Shown one piece after another: positions 1 to 8,539 of a DNA stretch of 64,000 bases. The notes under the pieces are model-generated. The model worked only from the letters and a program-made list of their open reading frames with translations. It did no database searches and was not told where the DNA came from. Numbering within the stretch: the stretch's first letter is position 1; the number at the start of each line of letters is the position of its first letter. The position numbers were made by a program, and so were the translations under genes. Origin of the DNA: Brevibacillus panacihumi (GTDB lineage Bacteria; Bacillota; Bacilli; Brevibacillales; Brevibacillaceae). The DNA is taken from NCBI RefSeq assembly GCF_003710985.1, contig NZ_RHHT01000008.1, positions 1 through 64,000 of the forward strand, in the 5' to 3' direction.

Positions 1-21
1 ATTTTTGACTTGCGAAAAACA

Positions 22-59
22 ACCCACCCTGTATTCTGACAGGGCGGGTCCTTTTTTTG
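22..59 (+). terminator. Intrinsic terminator of a gene left of the window
   Basis: A ten-base-pair stem with one mismatch (ACCCACCCTG pairing CAGGGCGGGT) is followed by a run of seven T. It presumably ends a gene lying left of the window. Confidence 0.8.
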
Positions 60-137
60 TCTCACCAGACTGAAGAACGCTCCGTAAAAAGGTGCATATC
101 GTTTTCTACTGAAGGAGAAGATATGTTTAGAATTTTC

Positions 138-210
138 TTGCAACTAATTCAATCTGCGTGATATGATATTTTTAGCAAAAAGGTTAAACGATTAACTTAT
201 ACGTTTAACC
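138..210 (+). promoter_or_regulatory. Promoter and operator of the LacI-type regulator
   Basis: The -35 TTGCAA (138-143) and -10 TATGAT (162-167) are 18 bp apart. The inverted repeat GGTTAAACG (182-190) / CGTTTAACC (202-210) lies just after the expected transcription start. Its core TTAAACG/CGTTTAA recurs as a perfect palindrome at 1260-1275 before the next gene, so both are probably operators for the regulator encoded at 234, giving autoregulation. Confidence 0.65.
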
Positions 211-233
211 TGTCGTTAGCAGGGAGGTTTCAA

Positions 234-1211
234 ATGGTTACTTTAAAGGATATCGCCAAACACGCCAATGTCAGCGTTTGTACGGTGTCTCGATATTTAA
301 GCTCCAATATGGCGGTCAAAAAGGATACAGAGGAAAGAATTCGATTTGCCATTAAAGAGCTGGGATATGTACCAAATGTTGTCGCAAAAGCGCTAAAACG
401 CAAGGAAACCTCTAATGTGGCTGTAATCCTGCCAAAGATTAATAATCTCTATTATTCTGAGATCACTTCTGGCATCAGCCAAACCTTGGGGGAACACCAT
501 TATAATCTTTATATCTATGAAGTGGACAATCTCCATGCAAATGAAGATGAAATACTTCAGCTCATGCGTGAAAACATGATAGCTGGCATTATCTTCATTG
601 GCTTATTTTCTGACAAGACTTTTAAAGAAAGCATCCACAATGTTATAGAATGGAACATTCCCGTTGTGTATGCCAATCGATATATTCCGTACGACGGCTT
701 TCCTTTGGTGTACCCGGATTTAATCAAGGCAAGCAAACTCGGTACAGAATATCTGTCCTCCAGAGGCAGAACTCGAATGGCTTTCATTCATAAGCATCTG
801 CCTGACTATCTGCTTGATTATTTTATAGAGGGCTTTCGTGAAGCGAGCCAGGATCAACAACAGCCGATGGTTATAGCAATCCAGGATGACATGGATCTGT
901 CAAAAGATTGCATCCCGCATCTTCTTCAAAATGATATAGATGGCGTATTTGTCCTCAATGAATTGAGTGCTGCATATCTGACCAAGGCATTGATCAAAGC
1001 CAATATTCGTGTACCTGAGGATATTTCTGTATTGAGTTTGGGAAATTCTCTGATGTCACAGATTTCTACACCGGAGCTTACTTGTGTAGATCTGCAAAAC
1101 CGTGAATTGGGAATAAGAAGTGCTGAAATTATCCTAAGCCAAATTCGAAAGCAAGAATTTGAACCAGTCAATGTTCTGGAGCCGTTTATCGTTGAACGTA
1201 ATTCTGCCTGA
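234..1211 (+). CDS. LacI/GalR-family transcriptional regulator
   Basis: This 325-residue protein has the family's usual length. Residues 1-50 form the LacI helix-turn-helix (VTLKDIAKHANVSVCTVSRY) with a hinge-helix region ending near NVVAKALKRK, followed by a periplasmic-binding-protein-like effector domain from about residue 60. The ATG at 234 has the ribosome site GGGAGG seven bases upstream. Matching palindromes in its own leader and before the downstream amidohydrolase gene suggest it represses itself and that gene. The effector is not evident; a purine-related compound is a guess from the neighbour. Confidence 0.9.
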   Translation: MVTLKDIAKHANVSVCTVSRYLSSNMAVKKDTEERIRFAIKELGYVPNVVAKALKRKETSNVAVILPKINNLYYSEITSGISQTLGEHHYNLYIYEVDNLHANEDEILQLMRENMIAGIIFIGLFSDKTFKESIHNVIEWNIPVVYANRYIPYDGFPLVYPDLIKASKLGTEYLSSRGRTRMAFIHKHLPDYLLDYFIEGFREASQDQQQPMVIAIQDDMDLSKDCIPHLLQNDIDGVFVLNELSAAYLTKALIKANIRVPEDISVLSLGNSLMSQISTPELTCVDLQNRELGIRSAEIILSQIRKQEFEPVNVLEPFIVERNSA

Positions 1212-1212
1212 T

Positions 1213-1291
1213 TTTTAGTCTAACTAGACTAAAAGTCAGGTGACTTTTAAACCTCTAAAAGTTAAACGTTTAACTAAAGTTTTTGGATAAT
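1213..1291 (+). promoter_or_regulatory. Hairpins, LacI-type operator and promoter before the deaminase-like gene
   Basis: Two adjacent hairpins (1213-1234, stem TTTTAGTC/GACTAAAA, and 1231-1248, stem AAAAGTCA/TGACTTTT) overlap and may terminate the regulator's transcript. The perfect 16-bp palindrome AGTTAAACGTTTAACT (1260-1275) follows and covers the expected -35 position of a -10-like GATAAT (1286-1291). A repressor bound there would block this promoter. Confidence 0.55.
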
Positions 1292-1355
1292 TCCGATAAG
1301 TGAAGAGCATAGCTCTCCTTATAAAAAAGTGAAGAAAGAAAGGGAGAAACAGTTC

Positions 1356-3083
1356 ATGAAACAAACAGAAACCAATCATCTCGAAAAAGTCCGTGCTATT
1401 TTTGATGTTTTGCATGGCAGAAAAGAAGCGGACCTTCTCATGAAAAACTTGAACATCTTGGATGTACATGGGGAAACCGTCTATCAAGGCTCGCTGTTAA
1501 TTTACGATAAGCGAATTGTTGCCCTTAATCCAGATGAGTCGATGATCAAAGTGAAGGAGGTATTCGATGGCCAGGGGCTTTATGCCATACCGGGTTTGAT
1601 TGACGCCCACTTGCATTTTGAATCGCAGTTAGCCCATCCGACAGCGCTGGCTGAGGCCATGGTTCCATGCGGGACAACCACGATCTTTGCGGAGTGCCTC
1701 GACCTGTTAAGTGCGGCTGGCGAGGATGGTGTACGAGCTGCTCAACACTTGTTCCGCGATTATGACAAGCTGCCGTACAGATTATATGCTTTTGCCCCAG
1801 GCAAAAAAACGGCAGCCTGGGTAACAAAAGAAATATTAGATATGGAGCCGGTAATCGGTTTAGGAGAATTCGAGCATTTTACATACAGCAAGGGGGATGA
1901 AGACGACTTCCGCAAAGCCGCTTGGGTAAGAGAGAAAGGTGGCTTTATGAATGGACACTGGGGCCTGACTGCTCTGCCTGATATGGTGCTGAATTATTTG
2001 CCCGCAATCGGTGTATCCAATAATCATGATGTCTGGAATGGCGACGATATTGAAAAAAGTATTCGCTACGGTTTCCCCACACAAATAAAGTTTGGTGTAG
2101 GCAGCAGTGAAGTGATCAAAACATTGCTTCGTGCAATTGTAGACCGCAAGTTCCCTACAGAAAATTTCATGCTGTGCACGGACAACATCTCGATTGAACG
2201 TCTTCTGAAAATGGGGCATATGGATTGGATCATCTCGCTATGCGCTGAGATGGGGATCAATCCGATTAAGGCAATCAAGATGGCTACCTACAATACAGCC
2301 AGATCCTATCATATGGATGACCAGATTGGCTCTTTGACACCAGGCCGTTTCGCAGACATCGTGCTGACTGACAGTCTATCAAAAATAAACCCTCTCTATG
2401 TCTTTAAAGATGGAGAATTGATTGCCAAAGACAGAAAAATGCTTAAGAACGCGGAAATCGACTACTCAGGCATGTGTACCCAAGGAGTAACCGGTCTAGA
2501 TGACCTAACTCCGGAGCAACTGGATATTGTACCGTTGGAAATTTCTGAAGACGGCTCAAAAGCGAAAGTCTATTTGTTTGATGTATATGGTCGCGGGCAT
2601 GCGAAGTTTTACCAGGAAGTCTGGGTGCCGATGCAAGATGGAAAGATCGTTCCGGAATATGAAGGAGAAAAAGTAAGTCGCCTGTCTGTGATTCGCCGTT
2701 ATGCGGAAGGCAAAAGACATGTGGTGAATGGCTTATTCAAGGGCGTATATGTGGAGAACGGTGCCGTAGCAACCTCCTGGCCTGCTCCAATCCCATACTT
2801 TGTAGTAGTTGGACAGGAAAGCGAGGAAATGTGCTACTGCGCAAAAGAGGTTGATCAATACTCAGGCGCCTGCATTGTCACTGATGGCAAAACGAATAAG
2901 AGTGTTATGCCTATTGAAATCTACGGCATGATGACCAATATGACAGTGCAAGAATTAACCTCTAGTGCTAGGGCAATTGATGCTGCTTTGGAGGAATTAG
3001 GCAACCACAACGAAGGTGAACCAGTAGTAAACAAGCTTTTAAGCCTGTTTATTTCTCTGCACCGTTTCCGTTTTATGGAGTAA
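1356..3083 (+). CDS. Adenine-deaminase-like amidohydrolase
   Basis: A 575-residue metal-dependent amidohydrolase with the layout of adenine deaminase (AdeC): an N-terminal strand region, the TIM-barrel entry motif PGLIDAHLHFE with the HxH metal pair, the GTTT motif, GLGE, and a C-terminal domain after LTPGRFADIV. It is divergent: AdeC's GHAP, SDHE and TDD motifs read GHWG, NNHD and TDN, so a different substrate is possible. I place the start at the ATG at 1356, which has AAGGGAG upstream; an in-frame GTG at 1329 has no good ribosome site. It is probably repressed by the LacI protein at 234 and is followed by a membrane-protein gene. Confidence 0.75.
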   Translation: MKQTETNHLEKVRAIFDVLHGRKEADLLMKNLNILDVHGETVYQGSLLIYDKRIVALNPDESMIKVKEVFDGQGLYAIPGLIDAHLHFESQLAHPTALAEAMVPCGTTTIFAECLDLLSAAGEDGVRAAQHLFRDYDKLPYRLYAFAPGKKTAAWVTKEILDMEPVIGLGEFEHFTYSKGDEDDFRKAAWVREKGGFMNGHWGLTALPDMVLNYLPAIGVSNNHDVWNGDDIEKSIRYGFPTQIKFGVGSSEVIKTLLRAIVDRKFPTENFMLCTDNISIERLLKMGHMDWIISLCAEMGINPIKAIKMATYNTARSYHMDDQIGSLTPGRFADIVLTDSLSKINPLYVFKDGELIAKDRKMLKNAEIDYSGMCTQGVTGLDDLTPEQLDIVPLEISEDGSKAKVYLFDVYGRGHAKFYQEVWVPMQDGKIVPEYEGEKVSRLSVIRRYAEGKRHVVNGLFKGVYVENGAVATSWPAPIPYFVVVGQESEEMCYCAKEVDQYSGACIVTDGKTNKSVMPIEIYGMMTNMTVQELTSSARAIDAALEELGNHNEGEPVVNKLLSLFISLHRFRFME

Positions 3084-3103
3084 TCCCCCCGAATATAGGA
3101 AAG

Positions 3104-3128
3104 GTGCTCCAAGTCTTTGCTGGAGCAC
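3104..3128 (+). other. Hairpin between two genes
   Basis: A perfect 8-bp stem (GTGCTCCA / TGGAGCAC) with a 9-nt loop and no T run. It could be a weak terminator or an mRNA-stability element. Confidence 0.45.
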
Positions 3129-3226
3129 ACTTCCTGAAGTCTATTGCATACAAGTCTCAGCATGATCTACAGATCGGTGGTTTTCTCGGTTGGCCCATAC
3201 ATTTTATTGAGAAAGAGGGACGGTAT

Positions 3227-3928
3227 ATGCAACATAGCGGCGAGGCAATGGAACTGCAAAGCAATAGCAGTTTAACCAAGAGGTGGATCATTTATATTAT
3301 CGGCATTTATATACTTACTCTTGGTATTAGCTTGGCAATCAGGGCTGGAATTGGAATATCGCCCCAGAGCAGTCTTACTCGGACGATGACTGTGATCTAT
3401 CCCGAATTAACGCAAGGAACCTACTCCTTCTTGTTGGAACTCATCATGTTATTTTTAGCATACCTGGTCCTGCCAAAAGATTTTAAATGGAAGTATTTCG
3501 CCGGATTAATCCCGGCCTTAGTGTTAAGCGTGTTTTTGGACCTGAATCTACTGCTTACCAGTTTCATTAAACTGGAATTGTATTATACAAAAGTCATGCT
3601 TCTCGTTGTCGCGGATGCCGCTCTAGCCTACGGTTTATTTCTCATGATTCGAGCCAACCTCGTTCTGATCCCGGTTGATTTGTTTGTGAATACGGTGTTT
3701 AAAAGAACAAAAAGAAAATGGGGGAATATTAAAACGGTTTTCGATTGCTCCTTGCTTGTGATAGCAGCGTGCATCGGTCTGATTTTCTTGAGTGAGATCA
3801 TGTTTATTCGTGAAGGCACCATTATTAATGCGATATTGGTTGGTCAATATATTAAATTGTATTCCTACCTATATAAGAAAGCACAGACTCGAAAAATCGG
3901 CGGGGATCCGACTATCATCAATCGGTAA
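3227..3928 (+). CDS. YczE/YitT-like integral membrane protein
   Basis: A 233-residue protein with five or six hydrophobic segments. It begins after a short polar N-terminus, and the early ISLAIRAGIGISPQSSL region is typical of the YczE/YyaS/YitT family of unknown function. The ATG at 3227 has AGAGGGA upstream; upstream in-frame codons reaching 3104 lack a ribosome site and would add a non-hydrophobic tail. It lies 143 bp behind the deaminase-like gene on the same strand and may be its transporter partner, but that is inference from position. A strong terminator follows. Confidence 0.75.
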   Translation: MQHSGEAMELQSNSSLTKRWIIYIIGIYILTLGISLAIRAGIGISPQSSLTRTMTVIYPELTQGTYSFLLELIMLFLAYLVLPKDFKWKYFAGLIPALVLSVFLDLNLLLTSFIKLELYYTKVMLLVVADAALAYGLFLMIRANLVLIPVDLFVNTVFKRTKRKWGNIKTVFDCSLLVIAACIGLIFLSEIMFIREGTIINAILVGQYIKLYSYLYKKAQTRKIGGDPTIINR

Positions 3929-3985
3929 TGTTACCCTGTAGATGTCGAATTTGGTTACCATACATGGTATTTCGTTCGTCTTCAG

Positions 3986-4027
3986 CACCAAGTTGTTCCT
4001 ATGGAACGGCTTGGTGTGCCGTTTTTT
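3986..4027 (+). terminator. Intrinsic terminator
   Basis: The stem CACCAAG / CTTGGTG, extended by an inner GTTCC/GGAAC pairing, is followed by TGCCG and six T. It ends the LacI-deaminase-membrane protein unit. The rest of 3929-4101 shows nothing recognisable. Confidence 0.85.
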
Positions 4028-4101
4028 CACCCCTTAATTCAATCCCCCTATCATTCCTCTCATTTACCGTCTCTTCAATCGCAAATTACTATCAGTAATC
4101 G

Positions 4102-4250
4102 TTTTAATTAGCAAATAATAGTGATACACTATAGTTGTAATAGTGATACACTATAGTCAAGTTACAATTTATCAAGAAAAGGTGTGTACTACAGGTCGCA
4201 CCTTGGCTTGTTATGGAGCCAAGCAGGAGCGCCTACATCTTTTCTTCAAA
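4102..4250 (+). promoter_or_regulatory. Tandem operator sites and structured leader of mqo
   Basis: The 19-bp unit AATAGTGATACACTATAGT occurs twice (4117-4135 and 4139-4157), exactly 22 bp apart, so both lie on one face of the helix. Each holds the palindrome ATAGTG-ATA-CACTAT. A possible promoter is TTTTAA (4102) with TACACT (4125) inside the first unit. The following leader can fold: GAAAAGGTGT near 4176 pairs ACATCTTTTC near 4237 and encloses the hairpin CTTGGCT/AGCCAAG near 4204-4225. The regulator is unknown and no known riboswitch class was recognised. Confidence 0.6.
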
Positions 4251-4273
4251 TATGAGCGAGGTAGGACGGTAAA

Positions 4274-5776
4274 ATGAGTGACAGACAAACCGAAACAGAC
4301 GTTATTTTGATTGGTGCCGGAATCATGAGTGCGACTTTGGGTACGCTGCTGAAGGAGTTAGTACCGGACTGGAACATTACAGTCTTTGAGAAACTCGCAA
4401 CCGCAGGGGAAGAAAGTTCCAACGAATGGAATAATGCGGGTACGGGACATTCAGCACTGTGCGAGCTAAACTACACCGTCGAAAAACCGGACGGATCCGT
4501 AGATATTAGCAAAGCTATTAAAATCAATGAAGAGTTTCAGGTTTCAAAGCAATTTTGGTCTTATCTTGTAAACAGCAATCTCATACGTAATCCGCAGGAC
4601 TTTATCAGACCATTGCCTCATTTGAGTCTCGTGCAAGGTGAAAAGAATGTAACGTTTTTGAAAAATCGTTACAAAGCGCTGTCCAACAATCCTCTGTTTC
4701 AAGGGATGGAATTCTCCGATGACCCGAAAAAACTGATGGAATGGATTCCGCTCATCATGAATGGCCGCAACTCGAATGAACCGATCGCGGCAACAAGAAT
4801 CGAATCCGGAACAGATGTCAACTTCGGTGCTTTGACACGCATGCTGTTTGACCACTTGAAGGAAAAGAACGTCGATGTAAAATACAAGCACAGTGTGGAA
4901 GATATCAAACGCACCAGCGACGGCTTGTGGGAATTGAAAGTGTGGAACATGGATACGGGCAACATCGAACGCCATACGGCGAAATTCGTCTTTATCGGCG
5001 GCGGTGGAGGAAGCTTGCCTTTGCTGCAAAAGTCCGGTATTCCAGAAGGAAAGCATATCGGAGGATTCCCGGTAAGTGGACTGTTCATGGTATGTACGAA
5101 TCCGGAAGTGATCGAGCAGCATCATGCGAAAGTATACGGCAAAGCCAAGGTTGGCGCTCCGCCGATGTCTGTTCCGCATCTAGACACTAGATTTATCGAC
5201 AATAAAAAAACATTGCTCTTTGGACCGTTTGCGGGCTTCTCTCCGAAGTTCTTGAAAACCGGTTCTATGTTTGATTTGCTCGGCTCCGTAAAGCCGGATA
5301 ATGTCTTTACGATGCTGGCCGCAGGCGCAAAAAACGTTCCATTGACAAAATACCTGATCCAGCAAGTAATGCTTTCGAAAGAGCAACGCATGGAAGAGCT
5401 GCGCGAGTTTATCCCGAACGCCAAAAGCGAGGATTGGGATATCGTGGTTGCCGGCCAACGTGTGCAGGTAATCAAAGATACGGAGGCAGGCGGCAAAGGG
5501 ACGCTTCAATTCGGTACGGAAGTCATTAGCGCTGCAGATGGCTCGATCGCTGCATTGCTTGGCGCTTCCCCGGGTGCTTCTACAGCCGTTTCCGTCATGC
5601 TTGAGTTGATCAAAAAATGTTTCCCAGAGCAAATCCAAGAGTGGGAACCGAAAATCAAAGAAATGATTCCTTCTTATGGCGTGTCTTTATTGAAAAGCCC
5701 AGAGCTTATCGAGGAAATTCATACGTCAACTGGGCGGGCGCTTGGTCTATCCAGTCCAGAATTGGCCCTCGTCTAG
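4274..5776 (+). CDS. mqo: Malate:quinone oxidoreductase
   Basis: A 500-residue FAD flavoprotein that oxidises malate to oxaloacetate and passes electrons to the quinone pool at the membrane surface, bypassing NAD-dependent malate dehydrogenase. Residues 9-23 ([15 protein letters not shown]) form the dinucleotide-binding fold, followed by the Mqo-typical segment [19 protein letters not shown]. Length matches the family. The ATG at 4274 has a purine-rich GAGGTAGGA site upstream. Transcription is probably controlled by the two tandem operator units at 4117 and 4139. A terminator follows directly, so it appears monocistronic. Confidence 0.95.
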   Translation: MSDRQTETDVILIGAGIMSATLGTLLKELVPDWNITVFEKLATAGEESSNEWNNAGTGHSALCELNYTVEKPDGSVDISKAIKINEEFQVSKQFWSYLVNSNLIRNPQDFIRPLPHLSLVQGEKNVTFLKNRYKALSNNPLFQGMEFSDDPKKLMEWIPLIMNGRNSNEPIAATRIESGTDVNFGALTRMLFDHLKEKNVDVKYKHSVEDIKRTSDGLWELKVWNMDTGNIERHTAKFVFIGGGGGSLPLLQKSGIPEGKHIGGFPVSGLFMVCTNPEVIEQHHAKVYGKAKVGAPPMSVPHLDTRFIDNKKTLLFGPFAGFSPKFLKTGSMFDLLGSVKPDNVFTMLAAGAKNVPLTKYLIQQVMLSKEQRMEELREFIPNAKSEDWDIVVAGQRVQVIKDTEAGGKGTLQFGTEVISAADGSIAALLGASPGASTAVSVMLELIKKCFPEQIQEWEPKIKEMIPSYGVSLLKSPELIEEIHTSTGRALGLSSPELALV

Positions 5777-5793
5777 CAGGTACAACAAATGAG

Positions 5794-5836
5794 CGGTCTT
5801 CGTCCCGAATTACAGGGGCGAAGGCCGTTTTGTTTT
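5794..5836 (+). terminator. Intrinsic terminator of mqo
   Basis: A long stem (CGGTCTTCGTCCC pairing GGGGCGAAGGCCG with small mismatches) leads into a TTTTGTTTT tract. Confidence 0.85.
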
Positions 5837-5926
5837 CAACGAAAGGTTTCTTATTCCAAGATGAAGAATATCATTTCAAACACGATTTCTAGGACTGGAT
5901 CATGGTGATAAGAAAGGGTGATGAAC

Positions 5927-6439
5927 ATGGAAATGGAAAATGTAATAAAGATAGAACAAGTAGAGAAAATGGATGCCCACCTAGAGGAGTTCTCAGAATT
6001 ACTCAAACAGGTGGTTGATAGTGGTGCATCCATGGGGTTTTTGAGGCCATTGGATCTGTCCGTGTCGAAAAGCTTCTGGGAGAACGTACTTGCTCCAAAC
6101 GTTATTTTATTCGCGGCGAAAATAAACCATCGTATCGTTGGCACAGCACAGCTGCACCTATGCGCCAAAGAGAATGGGAAGCATAGAGCTGAAGTCGCGA
6201 AAGTAATGACACATCCTTCTTATCAGAAAAAAGGAATTGGCAGAGCGCTCATGCAGGTGGTAGAGCAAAGAGCCAAGCAAGAGGGCAGGTCGTTGCTGAT
6301 ACTTGATACTAGAGAAGGAGACCCTTCCAATCATCTCTATACTTCATTGGGCTTCATTCGAGCAGGGCGGATTCCCGGCTACGTAAAATCGGAAAAAGGC
6401 GAATTAGAAGCAACCATTTTGTATTACAAAGAACTATAA
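5927..6439 (+). CDS. GNAT-family N-acetyltransferase
   Basis: A 170-residue single-domain GNAT protein. The acetyl-CoA site is visible as VAKVMTHPSYQKKGIGRALM (the Q/RxxGxG/A loop), and the C-terminal part has the usual LYTSLGFIRAGRIPGY. I choose the ATG at 5927, six bases after AGAAAGGGTG; GTG at 5918 and ATG at 5921 overlap that site. The substrate cannot be told from sequence. It stands alone between the mqo terminator and a convergent LysR gene. Confidence 0.85.
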   Translation: MEMENVIKIEQVEKMDAHLEEFSELLKQVVDSGASMGFLRPLDLSVSKSFWENVLAPNVILFAAKINHRIVGTAQLHLCAKENGKHRAEVAKVMTHPSYQKKGIGRALMQVVEQRAKQEGRSLLILDTREGDPSNHLYTSLGFIRAGRIPGYVKSEKGELEATILYYKEL

Positions 6440-6448
6440 GATCCGCGT

Positions 6449-7363
6449 TCAACAGTTCCTATCTCCATCGTCACGGTTCCCCATATTCTCCCGCGCCATT
6501 TGCAAAAACTGCTGCAACCCTTTGGACAGCCATCTTTCCCTGTGATAGCAGGCATAAATAAAGCGTTCTGGTTCCGGTGGAGGAAGAGGTGCACAAGCAA
6601 GTATGTGATTGTTCACTTCTTCTGTTACGGCTTGTCTGGACAGGAACGAGATGCTGTTGCCGAGCATTAACGCCCGTTTGATCGACTCCAGCGAATCCAG
6701 CTCCATACAGGTTCGCAGCTTGATCTTGTGGGCAGCAGCCCATTGTGTAGTCATTTGGCTAGTCGTGGAATGCGTGCCGTGAAAAATGAACGGTTCTTGC
6801 GCAAGATCGAGAGCATCGATGCTGCTCATAGCGGCAAATCGATGAGCAGCCGAGAACACGATCACCAGCTCATCTTCGCCCATCAGGTGGATGTGGAGCT
6901 TGGGCTCATCGAACGGCTGAGAAGAAATAAAGCCGAGATCAATTTGGTGCTCCAGGAGCAATTGTTGAATGACAGGAGCGGGTTTGATCATCAGCTTGAC
7001 GGACATGCCGGGATACTCCCGACTGAATTGGCTGATCACTTGGGGCAGCAGATACGTTCCTGGAACATAGCTGGCTCCGATGGTGATCGTTCCTCGCTCC
7101 ACATCTCGGAATTCCAATAGCACCCGCTCCGTTTCTTTCGACAGAGCTGTAATTTTGGACGCATAATGCAAGAGGGCGTTGCCAGCCTCGGTCAGTAATA
7201 TCACGCCTCCGCGCTGCTCAAACAAGCGAACCCCATAGTACTCCTCCAAACTCTTCATATGAAACGTCACCGTAGGTTGTTTGATCCCCATCACTTCAGC
7301 GACAGAAGATACCTTTTTATATTTGGACAAGTGCATGACAATTTCCAGCTTCGTAATATTCAC
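6449..7363 (-). CDS. LysR-family transcriptional regulator
   Basis: A 304-residue protein of standard LysR length. The N-terminal winged helix (ITKLEIVMHLSKYKKVSSVA, then IKQPTVTFHMKSLE) is followed by a two-lobed effector domain. The GTG at 7363 is preceded by GAGGGGGAG; the frame stays open to 7414 without another ribosome site. It is divergent from the ABC importer operon at 7553, and the palindrome at 7431-7450 between them is a likely LysR box, so it probably controls the importer. The effector is unknown. Confidence 0.88.
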   Translation of the reverse strand: MNITKLEIVMHLSKYKKVSSVAEVMGIKQPTVTFHMKSLEEYYGVRLFEQRGGVILLTEAGNALLHYASKITALSKETERVLLEFRDVERGTITIGASYVPGTYLLPQVISQFSREYPGMSVKLMIKPAPVIQQLLLEHQIDLGFISSQPFDEPKLHIHLMGEDELVIVFSAAHRFAAMSSIDALDLAQEPFIFHGTHSTTSQMTTQWAAAHKIKLRTCMELDSLESIKRALMLGNSISFLSRQAVTEEVNNHILACAPLPPPEPERFIYACYHRERWLSKGLQQFLQMARENMGNRDDGDRNC

Positions 7364-7430
7364 TTCGCGCTCCCCCTCGTATGAACCCTTCTGGCATTTC
7401 CGGACGTTTTGCACCCCTATTATAGAGAAA

Positions 7431-7450
7431 ATCTATACGAACCAATAGAT
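7431..7450. promoter_or_regulatory. Likely LysR operator
   Basis: The perfect inverted repeat ATCTAT-N8-ATAGAT contains a T-N11-A core and lies in the divergent region between the LysR gene and the ABC importer operon, the usual position of LysR boxes. Confidence 0.6.
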
Positions 7451-7552
7451 CATAATAGAAAATTTAACGATGACGATACGAAAGGTTAACACTAGCAAAA
7501 AACAACTGCCGTACACTCAAAGTAGATTCGTAAAACAGGAAGGAAAACGGCA

Positions 7553-8539
7553 ATGGATCTAATCGTAAAGCAACTAACCAAGTCCTTTGGAGCCGTACAA
7601 GCGCTCCAGCCACTTGATCTGCATATTCGATCCGGGGAGTTTACGACATTGCTCGGTCCGTCGGGCTGCGGCAAGACCACGCTGCTGCGGATGATTGCCG
7701 GCTTGGAAACGCCCGATAGCGGTGAAATCTGGCTCGACGACGAGTGCGTGTTTTCCTCAGAGAAAGGGGTGTTCAAGCCTGTCCATAAACGAAAGCTCGG
7801 GATGGTTTTTCAGGACTTCGCTCTTTGGCCGCATCTGACGGTGTACGAGAATGTCGCCTTTGGTTTAAAAGCGACGAAGCAAACCAACGGGATGAAAGAG
7901 CGAGTCATGGACGCGATTGGAGCCGTTCGTCTGAGTGGCTTGGAACAACGCTACCCTAGCCAGCTTTCAGGTGGTCAGCAGCAGCGGGTCGCTTTTGCCA
8001 GAGCGATTGCAGTCGAGCCAAAGCTGATATTGTTCGATGAACCGTTGAGTGCGCTGGACGCGCTTTTACGAGATGAGATGCGGGCGGAGCTGTTGCACCT
8101 GGTGCAGTCGAGAGGACTTACTGCGATCTACGTGACCCATGATCAGCTGGAGGCGATGTCGATGTCTGACCAGATCTTGGTCATGCAGGGAGGCAAGGTG
8201 CTGCAAAAAGGAGCACCGGAGGAGATCTACCACCGCCCGACAGAGCCATTCGTAGCGAAGTTCGTGGGAAAATCAAACTGGATTGACCCGGACAAGCAAA
8301 TGATCCGACCGGAAAAGCTGCGTTGGAGGGGGCGTCCTGGAGATTTGACCTGGTCTGCTGTCGTGAAACGGGTGAGCTACCTGGGAGATCGGTATGAGAT
8401 CATGCTGGAGCTGGAGGATGGGACCGTATGGGCAGCCTATCATGATCATCGCTTACAGGCAGGGGACCGTGTCCTCGTATACGCATCACCGCATGACATT
8501 CATTCGATTCATCCAATAAAGGAGGAAATATACGTATGA
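7553..8539 (+). CDS. ABC transporter ATPase, iron(III)/FbpC-like
   Basis: This 328-residue ATPase energises import by the neighbouring permease and binding protein. Visible are Walker A GPSGCGKTT (about residues 34-42), the Q-loop in MVFQDFALWPHL, the signature LSGGQQQRVAFARA, Walker B LILFDEPLSALD and the H-loop VTHDQLEAM. A TOBE-like C-terminal domain is typical of the iron/spermidine/sulfate (CUT1-like) group. The ATG follows AGGAAGGA. The stop overlaps the next start as ATGA (8536-8539), indicating translational coupling. Iron(III) is the best family guess; phosphonate or another anion is possible. Confidence 0.9.
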   Translation: MDLIVKQLTKSFGAVQALQPLDLHIRSGEFTTLLGPSGCGKTTLLRMIAGLETPDSGEIWLDDECVFSSEKGVFKPVHKRKLGMVFQDFALWPHLTVYENVAFGLKATKQTNGMKERVMDAIGAVRLSGLEQRYPSQLSGGQQQRVAFARAIAVEPKLILFDEPLSALDALLRDEMRAELLHLVQSRGLTAIYVTHDQLEAMSMSDQILVMQGGKVLQKGAPEEIYHRPTEPFVAKFVGKSNWIDPDKQMIRPEKLRWRGRPGDLTWSAVVKRVSYLGDRYEIMLELEDGTVWAAYHDHRLQAGDRVLVYASPHDIHSIHPIKEEIYV

